DNA from: Sternotherus odoratus
Lineage: Eukaryota; Chordata; Testudines; Kinosternidae
NCBI GenBank assembly: GCA_032164245.1
Contig: JAVMKO010000009.1
Location: 82,626,712-82,690,711 of the forward strand
Length of the DNA stretch: 64,000 nucleotides
Direction of reading: 5' to 3'
Shown: one piece after another, positions 31,893-42,372 of the stretch
How positions within the stretch are numbered: the stretch's first letter is position 1
Layout of the letters: each line of letters starts with the position of its first letter
The notes under the pieces: model-generated
The model's input: only the letters and a program-made list of their open reading frames with translations
Database searches by the model: none
What the model was told of the DNA's origin: nothing
Position numbers and translations under genes: made by a program

Positions 31893-33752
31893 TTGTCTCA
31901 CTTCCGCCGTGCATGGTCAGACATCACATCGGACCAGTGGGTCCTCCGCACGGTGGAGGTGGGATACTCCCTCCAACTCTCCTCCACTCCTCCAACCCAC
32001 CCACCTCCCTCGTCCCTCTTCAGGGACCCATCTCACGAGCAACTGCTTGTACAGGAGGTCAGGTCGCTCCTCGCACTGGGAGCCATCGAACCTGTACCAC
32101 AGGAGTTCAGGGGAAAGGGGTTCTACTCCCGCTACTTCCTAATCCCCAAGGCGAAAGGGGGCCTCCGGCCCATCCTGGACCTGCGCGAACTCAACACCTA
32201 CATGATCAAGTTCAAGTTCCGCATGGTCACCTTGGGCACTATTATTCCCTCTCTGGATCCGGGAGACTGGTTCGCTGCCCTCGACATGAAGGATGCCTAC
32301 TTCCACGTGAGCATCAAACCCTCTCACAGGCGCTACCTCCGCTTCCTAATAGCGGAAGAACATTATCAATTCGCAGTCCTGCCCTTCGGCCTGTCCACCG
32401 CGCCCAGGGTATTCACGAAGTGCATGGCGGTAGTGGCGGCGTTCCTGCGGCGCCACGGGGTACAGGTATATCCGTACCTAGACGACTGGCTGATCCGGGG
32501 CACCTCCAGGGTCCAAGTGTCGGACCACGTGCGTCTGGTCATCAACACCTTCGACCGCTTGGGAATCCTCCTCAACGAGGTAAAGTCCACCCTGGAGCCC
32601 ACCCAGAGCATAGAGTTCATTGGGGCCCTACTAGACTCCAGGGTGGCAAGGGCATCTTTGCCCCAGCCCCGGTTTCTCGCCATCCAGTCGGCTATCAGAC
32701 AGCTCTGCAGCTGTCCAATGACCACGGCCAGAGTCTTCCTCAGCCTGTTAGGTCACATGGCGTCGTGCACCTACGTGTTACAGCACGCCAGACTGCGACT
32801 ACGCCCACTGCAATCGTGGCTCGCAGTGGCCTACCGGCCAAGACGGGACAGTTTGGACACCCTCCTGTCTATTCCCAACGCCACCTTATCCGCTCTGACC
32901 TGGTGGGAAGACCAGAGCAATGCGTGCCGAGGGGTCCCCTTCCTCCCCCCCAGCCCGACCATGTCCCTAGTGACGGACGCCTCGTCGATGGGTTGGGGAG
33001 CTCACCTAGGGGATCTCAGGACACAAGGCCGCTGGTCGGAGTCAGACCTCTGCCTCCATATCAATGTCCGAGAGCTGAGGGCAGTCCGACTTGCGTGCCA
33101 AGCGTTCCGGGACACGCTACGGGGTCACTGTGTGGCGGTGCTGACGGACAACACCACAGCCCAATACTACATAAACAAGCAGGGCGGGGCCCGATCCAGT
33201 CCCCTGTGTCAAGAGGCGATTCTCCTATGGGAGTTTTGTATAGCCCACGACATTCACCCGGTGGCCTCTTTCCTCCCCGGGATTCAGAACACACTGGCGG
33301 ACCACCTCAGCAGGTCATTCATGTCCCACGAGTGGTCCCTTCGGCCGGATGTCATCCGACCGATCTTCCTGAGGTGGGGATTTCCCCACATCGATCTCTT
33401 CGCCTCCAGGCAGAACAGGAAGTGCCTCCAGTTTTGCTCCTTTCGAGGCGGCTCCCGGGGATCCCTGACAGATGCCTTCCTCCTACCCTGGACGGGGCAC
33501 CTGTTCTACGCGTTCCCTCCGATCCCGCTTCTCCACAAGGTGATCCTGAAGATCAGACGGGACAGGGCACACGTGATCCTCATAGCCCCGGCCTGGCCCA
33601 GGCAGTGCTGGTATGCGTCCCTCCTACGGCTGTCCAGGGCCCCTCCCATCAGCCTCCCGCTGTGGCCCGACCTGATCTCGCAGGATCACGGTCGCCTCCT
33701 GCATCCGGACTTGCAGTCCCTCCACCTCACAGCTTGGCTACTCCATGGCTGA
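31893..33752 (+). CDS. DIRS reverse transcriptase and RNase H
   Basis: A 619-residue conceptual frame. RT motifs: motif A LDMKDAYF (D131), motif B LPFGLSTAP, and the catalytic YLDD box (Y195-D198). RNase H: TDASSMGWG (D362), RELRA (E394), LTDNTTAQ (D419) and ADHLSR (D470), a complete D-E-D-D set. It copies element RNA into DNA and removes the RNA strand. The listed start is a TTG; the first ATG in frame is at 32202, inside the RT fingers, so it cannot be the true start. The frame is open further upstream, overlapping the end of ORF1 at least to about 31740. Expression by +1 frameshift from ORF1, non-AUG initiation or splicing is likely. No inactivating mutation seen. Confidence 0.92.
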   Translation: MSHFRRAWSDITSDQWVLRTVEVGYSLQLSSTPPTHPPPSSLFRDPSHEQLLVQEVRSLLALGAIEPVPQEFRGKGFYSRYFLIPKAKGGLRPILDLRELNTYMIKFKFRMVTLGTIIPSLDPGDWFAALDMKDAYFHVSIKPSHRRYLRFLIAEEHYQFAVLPFGLSTAPRVFTKCMAVVAAFLRRHGVQVYPYLDDWLIRGTSRVQVSDHVRLVINTFDRLGILLNEVKSTLEPTQSIEFIGALLDSRVARASLPQPRFLAIQSAIRQLCSCPMTTARVFLSLLGHMASCTYVLQHARLRLRPLQSWLAVAYRPRRDSLDTLLSIPNATLSALTWWEDQSNACRGVPFLPPSPTMSLVTDASSMGWGAHLGDLRTQGRWSESDLCLHINVRELRAVRLACQAFRDTLRGHCVAVLTDNTTAQYYINKQGGARSSPLCQEAILLWEFCIAHDIHPVASFLPGIQNTLADHLSRSFMSHEWSLRPDVIRPIFLRWGFPHIDLFASRQNRKCLQFCSFRGGSRGSLTDAFLLPWTGHLFYAFPPIPLLHKVILKIRRDRAHVILIAPAWPRQCWYASLLRLSRAPPISLPLWPDLISQDHGRLLHPDLQSLHLTAWLLHG

Positions 33753-34801
33753 GAGGTCCTGAGCTCCTATGCTCGACTGAGGTACAGACGGTCCTTCTGG
33801 GAAGTAGAAAACCATCCACCAGAAGTACCTATTCAGCCAAGTGGACTCGCTTTTCTGCATGGTGCAGACAACAGGATATAGTCCCAAGTGAGGCGGCTAT
33901 CCCGCGCATACTGGACTACCTCTTAGGCCTTAGAAACCAGGGCCTTTCTACTTCTACCATACGCGTCCACCTCGCTGCCATATCGGCTTTTCATCCGGGC
34001 CAGGAGAACCACTCAGTCTTTTCAGACCCTGTGGTATACCGTTTCCTCAGGGGCCTGGATAAACTGTACCCGAACGTCAAGTGTCCCATTCCACCCTGGG
34101 ACCTCAACCTGGTGCTCTCACGCCTTATGATGCCCCCGTTCGAGCCCCTCGCCACGTGTTCCTTACTCCACCTTTCCTGGAAGGTGGCATTCCTAGTAGC
34201 TATCACCTCGGCTCGCAGAGTGTCAGAGATCCGTGCACTGACCTCCGAGCCGCCCTACACTATCTTCCACAATGACAAGGTGCAGCTACGTCCCCACCCG
34301 GCCTTCCTGCCTAAGGTGGTTTCTCCCTTCCATGTGAATCAGGACATTTGTCTCCCAGTCTTTTATCCCAGACCACATACCTCTGGAAGGGAACAACAAT
34401 TACACACGTTGGACGTTAGGAGGGCTCTTGCTTTTTATTTAGACAGAACAAAGCAATTCAGGAAATCAACGCAACTTTTCGTAGCAATTGCGGAAAGAAT
34501 GAAGGGCCAGCCAGTCTCCGCCCAAAGGCTCTCCTCCTGGATCACCTCGTGCATTCACACCTGTTATGAACTCGCGGGCAAGCCGCTTGAGAGAGTAACA
34601 GCACATTCCACGAGAGCGCAGGCGTCCTCTGCGGCCTTCCGGGAAGGAGTCCCTATCACGGACATTTGCAGGGCGGCTACCTGGTCCTCCGTCCACACCT
34701 TCGCCGCCCACTACGCCATAGTCCAGCAAACCAGGGACGATGCGGCGTTTGGGTCAGCGGTCTTACGAGCAGCAATGGGTCCACCCGACCCCACCTCCTA
34801 G
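33227..34801 (+). CDS. DIRS tyrosine recombinase (YR)
   Basis: The frame is open from an ATG at 31913 to the stop at 34801. The recognisable recombinase occupies the part after about 33752, and I list the nearest upstream in-frame ATG (33227) as a plausible start, giving 524 residues. Catalytic motifs, numbered from the 31913 ATG: SARRVSEIR (R768 or R769), AHSTRAQ (H898, R901) and HTFAAHY with nucleophile candidate Y934. The N-terminal part (STRSTYSAKW to about AISAFHPG) resembles the SAM-like core-binding domain of phage-type integrases. It would join the circular DNA copy to the chromosome. The frame overlaps RT-RNase H by some 500 bp if started at 33227. It is in the same phase as ORF1. 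Start position uncertain. Confidence 0.88.
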   Translation: MGVLYSPRHSPGGLFPPRDSEHTGGPPQQVIHVPRVVPSAGCHPTDLPEVGISPHRSLRLQAEQEVPPVLLLSRRLPGIPDRCLPPTLDGAPVLRVPSDPASPQGDPEDQTGQGTRDPHSPGLAQAVLVCVPPTAVQGPSHQPPAVARPDLAGSRSPPASGLAVPPPHSLATPWLRGPELLCSTEVQTVLLGSRKPSTRSTYSAKWTRFSAWCRQQDIVPSEAAIPRILDYLLGLRNQGLSTSTIRVHLAAISAFHPGQENHSVFSDPVVYRFLRGLDKLYPNVKCPIPPWDLNLVLSRLMMPPFEPLATCSLLHLSWKVAFLVAITSARRVSEIRALTSEPPYTIFHNDKVQLRPHPAFLPKVVSPFHVNQDICLPVFYPRPHTSGREQQLHTLDVRRALAFYLDRTKQFRKSTQLFVAIAERMKGQPVSAQRLSSWITSCIHTCYELAGKPLERVTAHSTRAQASSAAFREGVPITDICRAATWSSVHTFAAHYAIVQQTRDDAAFGSAVLRAAMGPPDPTS

Positions 34802-34819
34802 GCATTGCTTGTAGTCACC

Positions 34820-34916
34820 TATAGTGGAATGCATGTGAGCAATCACTCGAAGAAGAAAACAGGGTTACTTACCTGTAACTGTTGTTCTTCGAGATGTGTT
34901 GCTCACATCCATTCCA
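34820..34916. repeat. DIRS internal complementary region
   Basis: Positions 34820-34857 are the exact reverse complement of the left end (28965-29002). The following part to 34916 is the exact reverse complement of the right end (35103-35162). The stretch therefore spells the junction of the two element termini. In the DIRS model such a region aligns the ends of the linear product for circle formation. Confidence 0.93.
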
Positions 34917-34953
34917 GACCCGCCCTCCTTCCCCACTGTCGGGTTAGCCGGCA

Positions 34954-35163
34954 AAGAAGGAACTGGGGGCCAGACTGTGTCGCAGGGCTACTTATAGAGT
35001 GCCTCAGTGGCGCCACTCCAGGGGGCTCCCTGCTCGCCCAGTCTGCAGCTAGGGGAAAAATCTGCCCGGCAACCAGGCCCGCAGCGCGTGCCTGACCTAT
35101 AGTGGAATGGATGTGAGCAACACATCTCGAAGAACAACAGTTACAGGTAAGTAACCCTGTTTT
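34954..35163 (-). repeat. DIRS right inverted terminal repeat
   Basis: The inner part 34954-35102 is identical, as reverse complement, to 28998-29146. The outer part 35103-35163 is specific to the right end and is copied in the internal complementary region. It contains a consensus-like 5' splice donor (caggtaagt, 35144-35152) pointing out of the element. Confidence 0.93.
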
Positions 35164-37486
35164 TCTGTGCCCTGAAAAGGCCTGTTAGCATAGCCGTTCA
35201 TTGGCAACGTCGCTGCATTTGGTTCAACCCCTCAAAACCCGTCTGCTCACCCTAGACTGGATGTCACTCTTCCTGGGCTAGGTTTCTGTTGCTCTGGGGT
35301 GAGGGTGAGGAATAGCATTGGCTAGAGCACAGGCTAAAAGTGTAAGTGTCTCACTTCTGGCTCAGTCTTGTGCCTGTTCTGTCCAGAGCAGCTGCTGACC
35401 ACGGACCCTTCATTGCACCAAAGTATTCTAGATTGGCCAGTGTGCTTGTGATGGGCACTGGCATTCATCCCTGCTGCATGCTTGTGTTTAACCAGCAGTT
35501 AACCAGGAGCTAATCTCACTGTGGAGGGGACTGCTGTGGTCACCACCCTACCCCCACCTTGGTCCCCATTGTTGCCTTGATGCATGCTGTGTGTCTTCGG
35601 TCTGTGCACAGCAGGGAATGCAGAGCTGGGGGACTCTAGATACAGGAATGTGATTCCTTGACCAAGCTTTGGCTCTGTGATACTGAACTGTGGCAGCCCA
35701 TTTAACTTCTGTGTGTGGAGCATGAGAACTCCAGACTGGCTCCACTGGAGAGTTTAAGGCACTGGAATGAGCCGTCTCTGGTTTGAATCGGATACTTAAA
35801 TCTGAATACATTTTTATTCGTGTATCATTGAGTGTTTCTCTATTTTGTGAGCATTTAGTCTTGGATCATGGCTCGAGATTCACCACTAGAAGGTAAACAA
35901 TGCTGATATATGCGTGTTACAAACATCAAACACTGCTTGTCTTGCTCCCAGCCTCAGTGCTACCCGATGAAGGTAAAACAATGCTCATTAGATGCACTGT
36001 ATGTTTTCCCTCTAGACCAATTCCTCATTGTTATATTTATAATCTAGAAGAAATAAAATTTTTACTTGCTGCTTTTGTAGCACGAACATACTGCTGTCAG
36101 AAAATCAAAACTCCAGTCTGTTGAAAGAGCATAAATTGGAATTTGCTGCAAAGTTCAGTTTTGTTCGTAATGACACGAATGTGTGCACTGCAGAGTGAAC
36201 ACTAGTAACCTAGTAAAACTTAATGAAAAGCTGGGGAAAAACTCCTCCACGTCAAAGAAAATTATAGTGATATTATTCTAATATAAAAGATGGGGATAGT
36301 GACTGATACTGGAATTTCATAAGCAATCTAATATGTTGAACAAGCGTTGCTAGCTAAGCTGTTTTAGGTTGTTTTTTGTTGCTAAAGCTATCATAAATTA
36401 GAGAGAGATCTCTTCCCACCCCACCCTTGATAAATAGGCTCAGAGAAATAATTTCTTATATTTACTTAGATTCCTATTTTGCCTGCATTTTAGTTATAAC
36501 CTATATTTGCTGTCAATTTACATGCTTTCTAATAAATGCTCTTCTTTTGAATCCATAGCACAAAACATCTTTGGTGCTTAAAAGATGACATTTTGATTAG
36601 CTAGACTATAGATCTGCATTGTCATGTCATTTTTATTGTTCTAAAATGTTCTGACAGTTCTATTTATATCTTTGGCAGCCAAACAAGCAAATTTATACAT
36701 AAAGTCATTGTTCATTCCAGAAGTGTCATTGCTAAATGAGGTAGATTTTGAGCATTTGATTTGGTTTGTGCCATTGGTACATGATGGGAGGTCCCTTTCT
36801 CAATAATGAAAGCAGAGTTTTCTTGCGAGACTCAATTAAACTAAAGATAAGACATAAATCAGACCTGAGCTCTTGTTGAGTCCCCATATGTCCCTACTGC
36901 TGCAGTGATAGGCACAAAAAGATTCATTTTTCAATATGGTTTTGTTTCTTGTTTTTTTATCCAGTGGGCTGAAAAGGACCATGGGATGTAAAACAGGTGT
37001 TTTTGCAATAATGACCTTCTTTTTGGGTAACAGCTTTTGAGAAGTGTTCAGATGAGGGTGAAAAGAAAAGTGACACTCGACTCAACATTCCAGAATATCT
37101 GGGGATTTCTACTGAAGTAAATACGCAGCAGTAGTAGCAAACAGCGCAGATTTGTTCCATTGCCATCATTAGGGTGCAGAGTTAATGACCCATTGAGATG
37201 AATGGAGACCGTTGATCCTCTTGGAAAACTAAAATAATATAATCTCTGTAGCTGCTGACTCCACACTGCACGTACTCACATCTGAAAAGTTGTCTTGATG
37301 CGTAATGGCTAGAATTTTTAATTTTTAAAAGTTTTTCATTTTCATGGGACCATTAACAAAGTGCCATTTTGGTCTATTGCCACAAACTGCCTCAATCCAT
37401 CCTCTGTTTTTGACACTAAAATTCTGGAGTGGTTATACATTGGCTGAGAAATTGTTCCATTGATGATGGGTGTGTTGGGGCTATAG
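35164..37486. other. Gene-free stretch
   Basis: A/T-rich, repeat-poor text after the DIRS element. No exon-like frame or known repeat is recognised; 36200-36900 is especially A/T-rich and looks like unique sequence. Confidence 0.45.
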
Positions 37487-37912
37487 CAGGGGTCTCAAAC
37501 TCAAATGACCATGAGGGCCGCATGAGGACTAGTGCACTGGCTCGAGGGCCGCACCACTGACCCACACCCCGCCCTCGCTGCCCCGGCTCCGCCCCCACTC
37601 CACCCCTTCCAAGAGGTCCCACCCCTGCCCCACCTCCTCCTCTGAGCACGCAGCTCCCCATTCCCTCCTGGAAAGCACTAGGCACCACCAACAGCTGTTT
37701 GGCAAACAAAGCAAGAGCAATCTAGGAAGTCCAGAGCTAGAAACACGCGCGGCCCAGCCAGGCAGCAGAGAAGCCTCCACTTCTGGCCCCTCCGTCCTGC
37801 AAACTGCTATGGGGGGGCCGGGGGGAAGGGGGGCGCCAGGAAGCTTGGCGGGCCGCAGGGAAGGGCTTTGCGGGCCGCATGTGGCCCCCGGGCCGCATGT
37901 TTGAGACCCCTG
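37487..37912. mobile_element. hAT-like MITE with perfect 8-bp target duplication
   Basis: The ends caggggtctcaaactcaa and gtttgagacccctg are inverted repeats. Identical octamers ggctatag flank it (37479-37486 and 37913-37920). Interior is GC-rich, with gagggccgca and gcgggccgcatgtggcccc motifs. Related in style to 26135-27320 but without tandem expansion. Noncoding. Confidence 0.87.
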
Positions 37913-37920
37913 GGCTATAG

Positions 37921-40900
37921 GACATGTTGGCCAGTGTGTGACTGGTCATTCCTGGTATTTTATGAAATTGTCACTACCTTTGGGGTGCATTTCCTCCTAG
38001 GCTTCCCCTTCATTCTGCAGCAAACCAGTCCTGGGGAGGGGGGAGGAGGATGAAGCAGTGATAATGTGAATCACCAAGTACTTAATATTACTATAAAATA
38101 TTCTTACTATGTAAAAAAAAAATCTCAAACCAATCTGGAAGAGACAGAAGTTGTCTCACATGAAGGCAAGCTGACTTCTGTTCCTACAACTGGAGCATTG
38201 CTGTTGGCTGAGTCACATGACACTAAGAACAAAAACCAGATGCCTCAACACAAGCTATGAAGCTGGAGAACAAATAAGGTTGGAGAATTTTTAAAAGCAA
38301 ATAATGGGCCAGTGTTCTCTCTCTGGCCCTGCTCCATTGATTTCTGTTCAGTTACACCAGGAATGCATTTGACCTGCTGTATGTAGACTTACCTGGATAG
38401 AATTGTGTTGGGTGACTTGCTGAGCCTCACTGGAGAGACTGACAGGGAATTTGAGTTGAGAAAGAGAGAGAGAAGAATTATGTCTCTGGGTCAGTGACCT
38501 TCAGTGAGTAATGAGGCCTTCAGCCTAAGGCTTCAGGCATTACTTCACACTGCTAGTAACTTTTTAACCTGGAGACCCATGAGTTTCTGCTAGAAAAGTC
38601 CAATAGCCTTGTATGTGGATTAAAACACTTTGACAACATATGTCTCTCCTCAGCGAACGTGCCAAACTTCACAGCAGTTACTATGAAGCCTGTTTACAAT
38701 TAAGGAAGTCAAATTCTCCCTGCACCTTGTCTGAAGAAGAGTCAAGGCTCTGATTGCATACTTTAGTTCACACTCTTCTCTCTGTGAGTAGACGGTAGCC
38801 CATAAGACATCATAATTGATTGAGCCGATTATGTTCTGAGGGAACAGTAATAAATACTTAGGAGTAGAAGGTTTTTTGTCAGACATGTTCTGGCACTTCT
38901 AATCCACTGTAGTTCAGAGGTGCAACCCTGCCTTTGGATATCTGTGGAAACCTAAGACACGAGCAGATGTTATGAAGGACATGCTTCAAAGATGGAAAAA
39001 TTAGAACAGCCAGTGCTGAAAGTAGAATAGACCAGTGCTACTCTAGCTCAGCCTTTGATAAACATGACATTCTGGACAAGCTAGTCCAAGTCAAAATTTG
39101 TCTTTTTTGTGGGCAGGAGAGAAGTATGATACTGTGGTCTCTGATGTATTCTTTCAATCCATGTAGCTACAAACGTTTATTTTGTTTTAGACGTCCTGAT
39201 TTCTGAAACCACCACTGCCAAAGCCAACAAAAAATTCATTTAAGATTGTCTAGAGAATTTTTAAAAATGCCCTTAGTTCAGCTGTTTGAAAATATTGTTT
39301 TTTGTGTTAGTGTAAAATATGAATGGCTAAAAAGAATCCGTAGGTTAGAATAATCCAGAAATATATTTTAGAAAATCTATTTCAATTATGTTGTGTGCTT
39401 TTAGTGGAGACTATAAATTTTAAAGAATTAAGAGAGCCATAAAGATAGGTGTTACAGAGGAACATCTCACTTTTCACCTTCAGAAATTAAATATTCAGTG
39501 TGAAATCACACATTATAAGGGTCACTGCATTGCTAGTGGTCATTAATAGCAGCAGTAGGTAACAGTTTGAAGAGCTAAAGGAGGCCACTTCCCATAACAG
39601 TGAGATTTAAATGCACAATTTACTGAAAGCCCCCCTCATTAAAATAGATAACGAATGCCAGATTGTGCACTAATGAGGACTTTGCTTTATATTTAAAATC
39701 TGCATATGGACATGCCATCTACAGTAGCATTTGCTATGTATGAAATAGATAAATTTATGTAACATGAGGTCATTCTATTTTTTTTTTAGTTTGTGCCATT
39801 TAGATAGTTGCTTTCTCCTCTTCATTATTTCCACTTAACAAAGGTGTAAATATTTGCATATAAGAGTGGATAAGTAGCCCAGATAGGCTGTCACCCATGA
39901 AGAAATAACCATCATATTGTGTCTGTAACACACACACACTCTGGTCTGCTATTGCTTAGCTAAAATTTGCATGACAAGTAACAATTATTTTAGACAACTT
40001 ACTTATATTGCTCTAAAAACCGCCCCCAGACGTTCATGTAGCAACATTTTCCACTAGAAAGATAGTAAAACCAATGAGGCGCGTCATGCCTAACCTCCTA
40101 CTTGAGCCAGAGAGTGGGACGGAGGGAGGTTGTTGATGCCGGGAAATAAATTGCATAATACTCCTAATTGTGTGTGAGAGTTACTTTAACATTGGAGCCA
40201 TTTTTTCTTGACTTTTGGATGCTGCCTCTGCAACTGCCATCTTGTTCGCTTGCTTACAGATTTTATGGAAATAGGGGAAAAAAGGGTGTGCAAAAAAAGA
40301 TAATCCATGTTAATAGCCCCTCTCTCCTGATGCAGGCTTTGGGACCCTCTGTAGCGCTTATGCCTTAACTTCATTTTTTTATAGGTGCGGCGGAAGGGTG
40401 CATGATTTACATCAGAATAGATATGACTGATTTTCGAGGTGGTGCTCCCTATTAAGGGTGGCATACTGTAATATCCAAAGTCCTCTAGTCATGTCACGGT
40501 GCTACACACCATGGCCTCTTGAAACTTCATGGCAACAGCAGGTGTAGAACCCTGCTCCACAAACTCCAAAAGCAGCTGCCCCACCTCTTCCCCTAAAGGA
40601 GAGTGCCAGGCAAAGAAGTCACTTGAGTACTTCTGATGCTATCCAGCTGAGGGGAGAAGTGCATGTAATCACATGACTACTGCTTTCCCAAAACAAAATG
40701 AGAAGAGAAGAGGAAATCATTCCTAGTCAGTCATTTATTTGGTGAATTTTGTCTTTTTGTGAATGGACAGTGATCAGATTGTGGTGTCCCTCAAATGTAT
40801 TGTTAGAAATTATTCAAATAATTTAAACAAATTCCGAGTCCATAGATCATTTGCTAGTGGTTTGTGGTGAGTATTTGATATTTGACGTTTATGCTGTATT

Positions 40901-42248
40901 GGATGGATGATCTGATGACGTGGTAGATTCTCCCCACATTCCCTTCCTTGAGATCACTGGGGGCTAAACACGTTGAGCCTCCGTGGTATTCGACCCCATC
41001 TTCACGCTGCTTTTGTACAAACAATAAAAGTCTGGGAAGATGGGACTGTCCAGGAGTTTGAAGTAAACACCATTCACATTTCTTTAGCCAGTGGCTGAAA
41101 AGTCAGGGCTTCCGAACAGGGCAAAGTTGCTCCAATTTGAAATCACACTTCCAGTTAAACCAGTTCGAAGGGCGTTGTGGACACTCTCATTTCAATTTAC
41201 ACTACTCTTACTTAAGCTAAACAGAAATTTGTTGGGAGCTGGTTTTAAGCTTTGACTGATCTAATCCCTGATGCCAATGAGCAATGCCTTACGCACACAT
41301 GGCATTACTAGAACAATTTTGTAAAGGATTTTTGCCTGAACTCTGAAGGTTTTGGATGGAATGGCTGCATCTCAGTGTTTGACACTTTCTTTCTCAGGAC
41401 TGTTCTCCCCCTCCTCCCCGCATAGAGATCTACGAAGATAGTCTTATCGAAGTGTCCTATTCTCATTCTATGCATGAAATCTGTTTTTATTTCATCTCTT
41501 CTGTTTCTCATCCTTCATTAGTGATGCACACAAACATGTCGGTTGAACTTTTCTTTTCCTCTGTCTGTTATTCCTCGTGGTGGATGACACACAGAGGTGT
41601 GTGTGATAGACTCATCAAAGTCATCATTACAATATATTTATCTGCGCTCAACTGTCTATTTAATCTGTAAGTCTTTATTTGATCCAACTCTTTTTCTTTC
41701 TGGCTACCCTCCTCATTATTTACGTTCCGTCAGCAGCTGTTCCTGACTAGGAATTTTTTTCTTTTCTGCTTAATTTATGAACCAAATATAATATTAATGT
41801 TCATATTTGTCATGATTGTCAACACAAAATTCATAAGTGCTTTTTTATTACTTACAAGTTTCTTCATCTTAGAAAGTAATATTAGAAAAAACAAAATTGC
41901 TTGATCTTTATCTGCATTCAGTGTCCAAGTCAACTGGAACCAGATAATCACCCACAGTCTGGCTGCAAGCCAGTGCTGGTTCTTGACTGCGTTCTTTATT
42001 GGAAAGGTTTGAATTTTGTTCTGTAATGGGAAAATGGTAGACTTAAGTTACTTAATAGCTAAATTTGATCACTCAAACAATTATTTAACAAGGAATATCT
42101 AACAGAATGTCTTTAAATATAAATGATGCCTCTTCCACTATCTCCCTTTGTGCACTCCAGTGGTGTACAGTCCTAGAATGAAGGTTTACACTGCATCCAG
42201 CAAACAGTAGTAAGCATGGTGCTCAATACCACGGATAGTTCTGTAGCT
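37921..42248. other. Long gene-free stretch
   Basis: Over 4 kb of A/T-rich text with no recognised exon, RNA gene or well-bounded repeat. 39400-39850 is repeat-free and very A/T-rich, possibly conserved noncoding. Small fold-back fragments may exist near 38310-38400. Confidence 0.45.
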
Positions 42249-42372
42249 TAGAGTGACCAGACAGCAAACGTGAAAAATTGGGACGAGGGTGGAGGGGTAC
42301 TAGGAACCTATATAAGAAAAAGACCCCAAAATCCGGACTGTCCCTATAAAATCGGGACATCTGGTCACCCTA
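42249..42372 (-). mobile_element. Short MITE, 'gtgaccagatgtcc' family, copy 2
   Basis: Reverse orientation relative to 25763-25884. Ends tagagtgaccagacagc and catctggtcacccta; internal cctatataagaaaaagacccc and ctgtccctataaaatcggg are shared family text. Confidence 0.78.

Larger units (their letters stand above)
28965..35163 (+). mobile_element. Full-length DIRS-type tyrosine-recombinase retrotransposon
   Basis: A complete DIRS element of about 6.2 kb. It has inverted terminal repeats (left 28965-29146, right 34954-35163), three long open frames (Gag-like, RT-RNase H, tyrosine recombinase) and an internal complementary region at 34820-34916. A 149-bp part of the two terminal repeats (28998-29146 and 34954-35102) is identical by eye, and no frame is broken, so the insertion looks recent. 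DIRS elements encode a recombinase instead of an integrase. They make no target duplication, and none is seen; the T-rich junctions fit recombination in a short T run. The sequence is more GC-rich than the flanking DNA. Confidence 0.95.
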
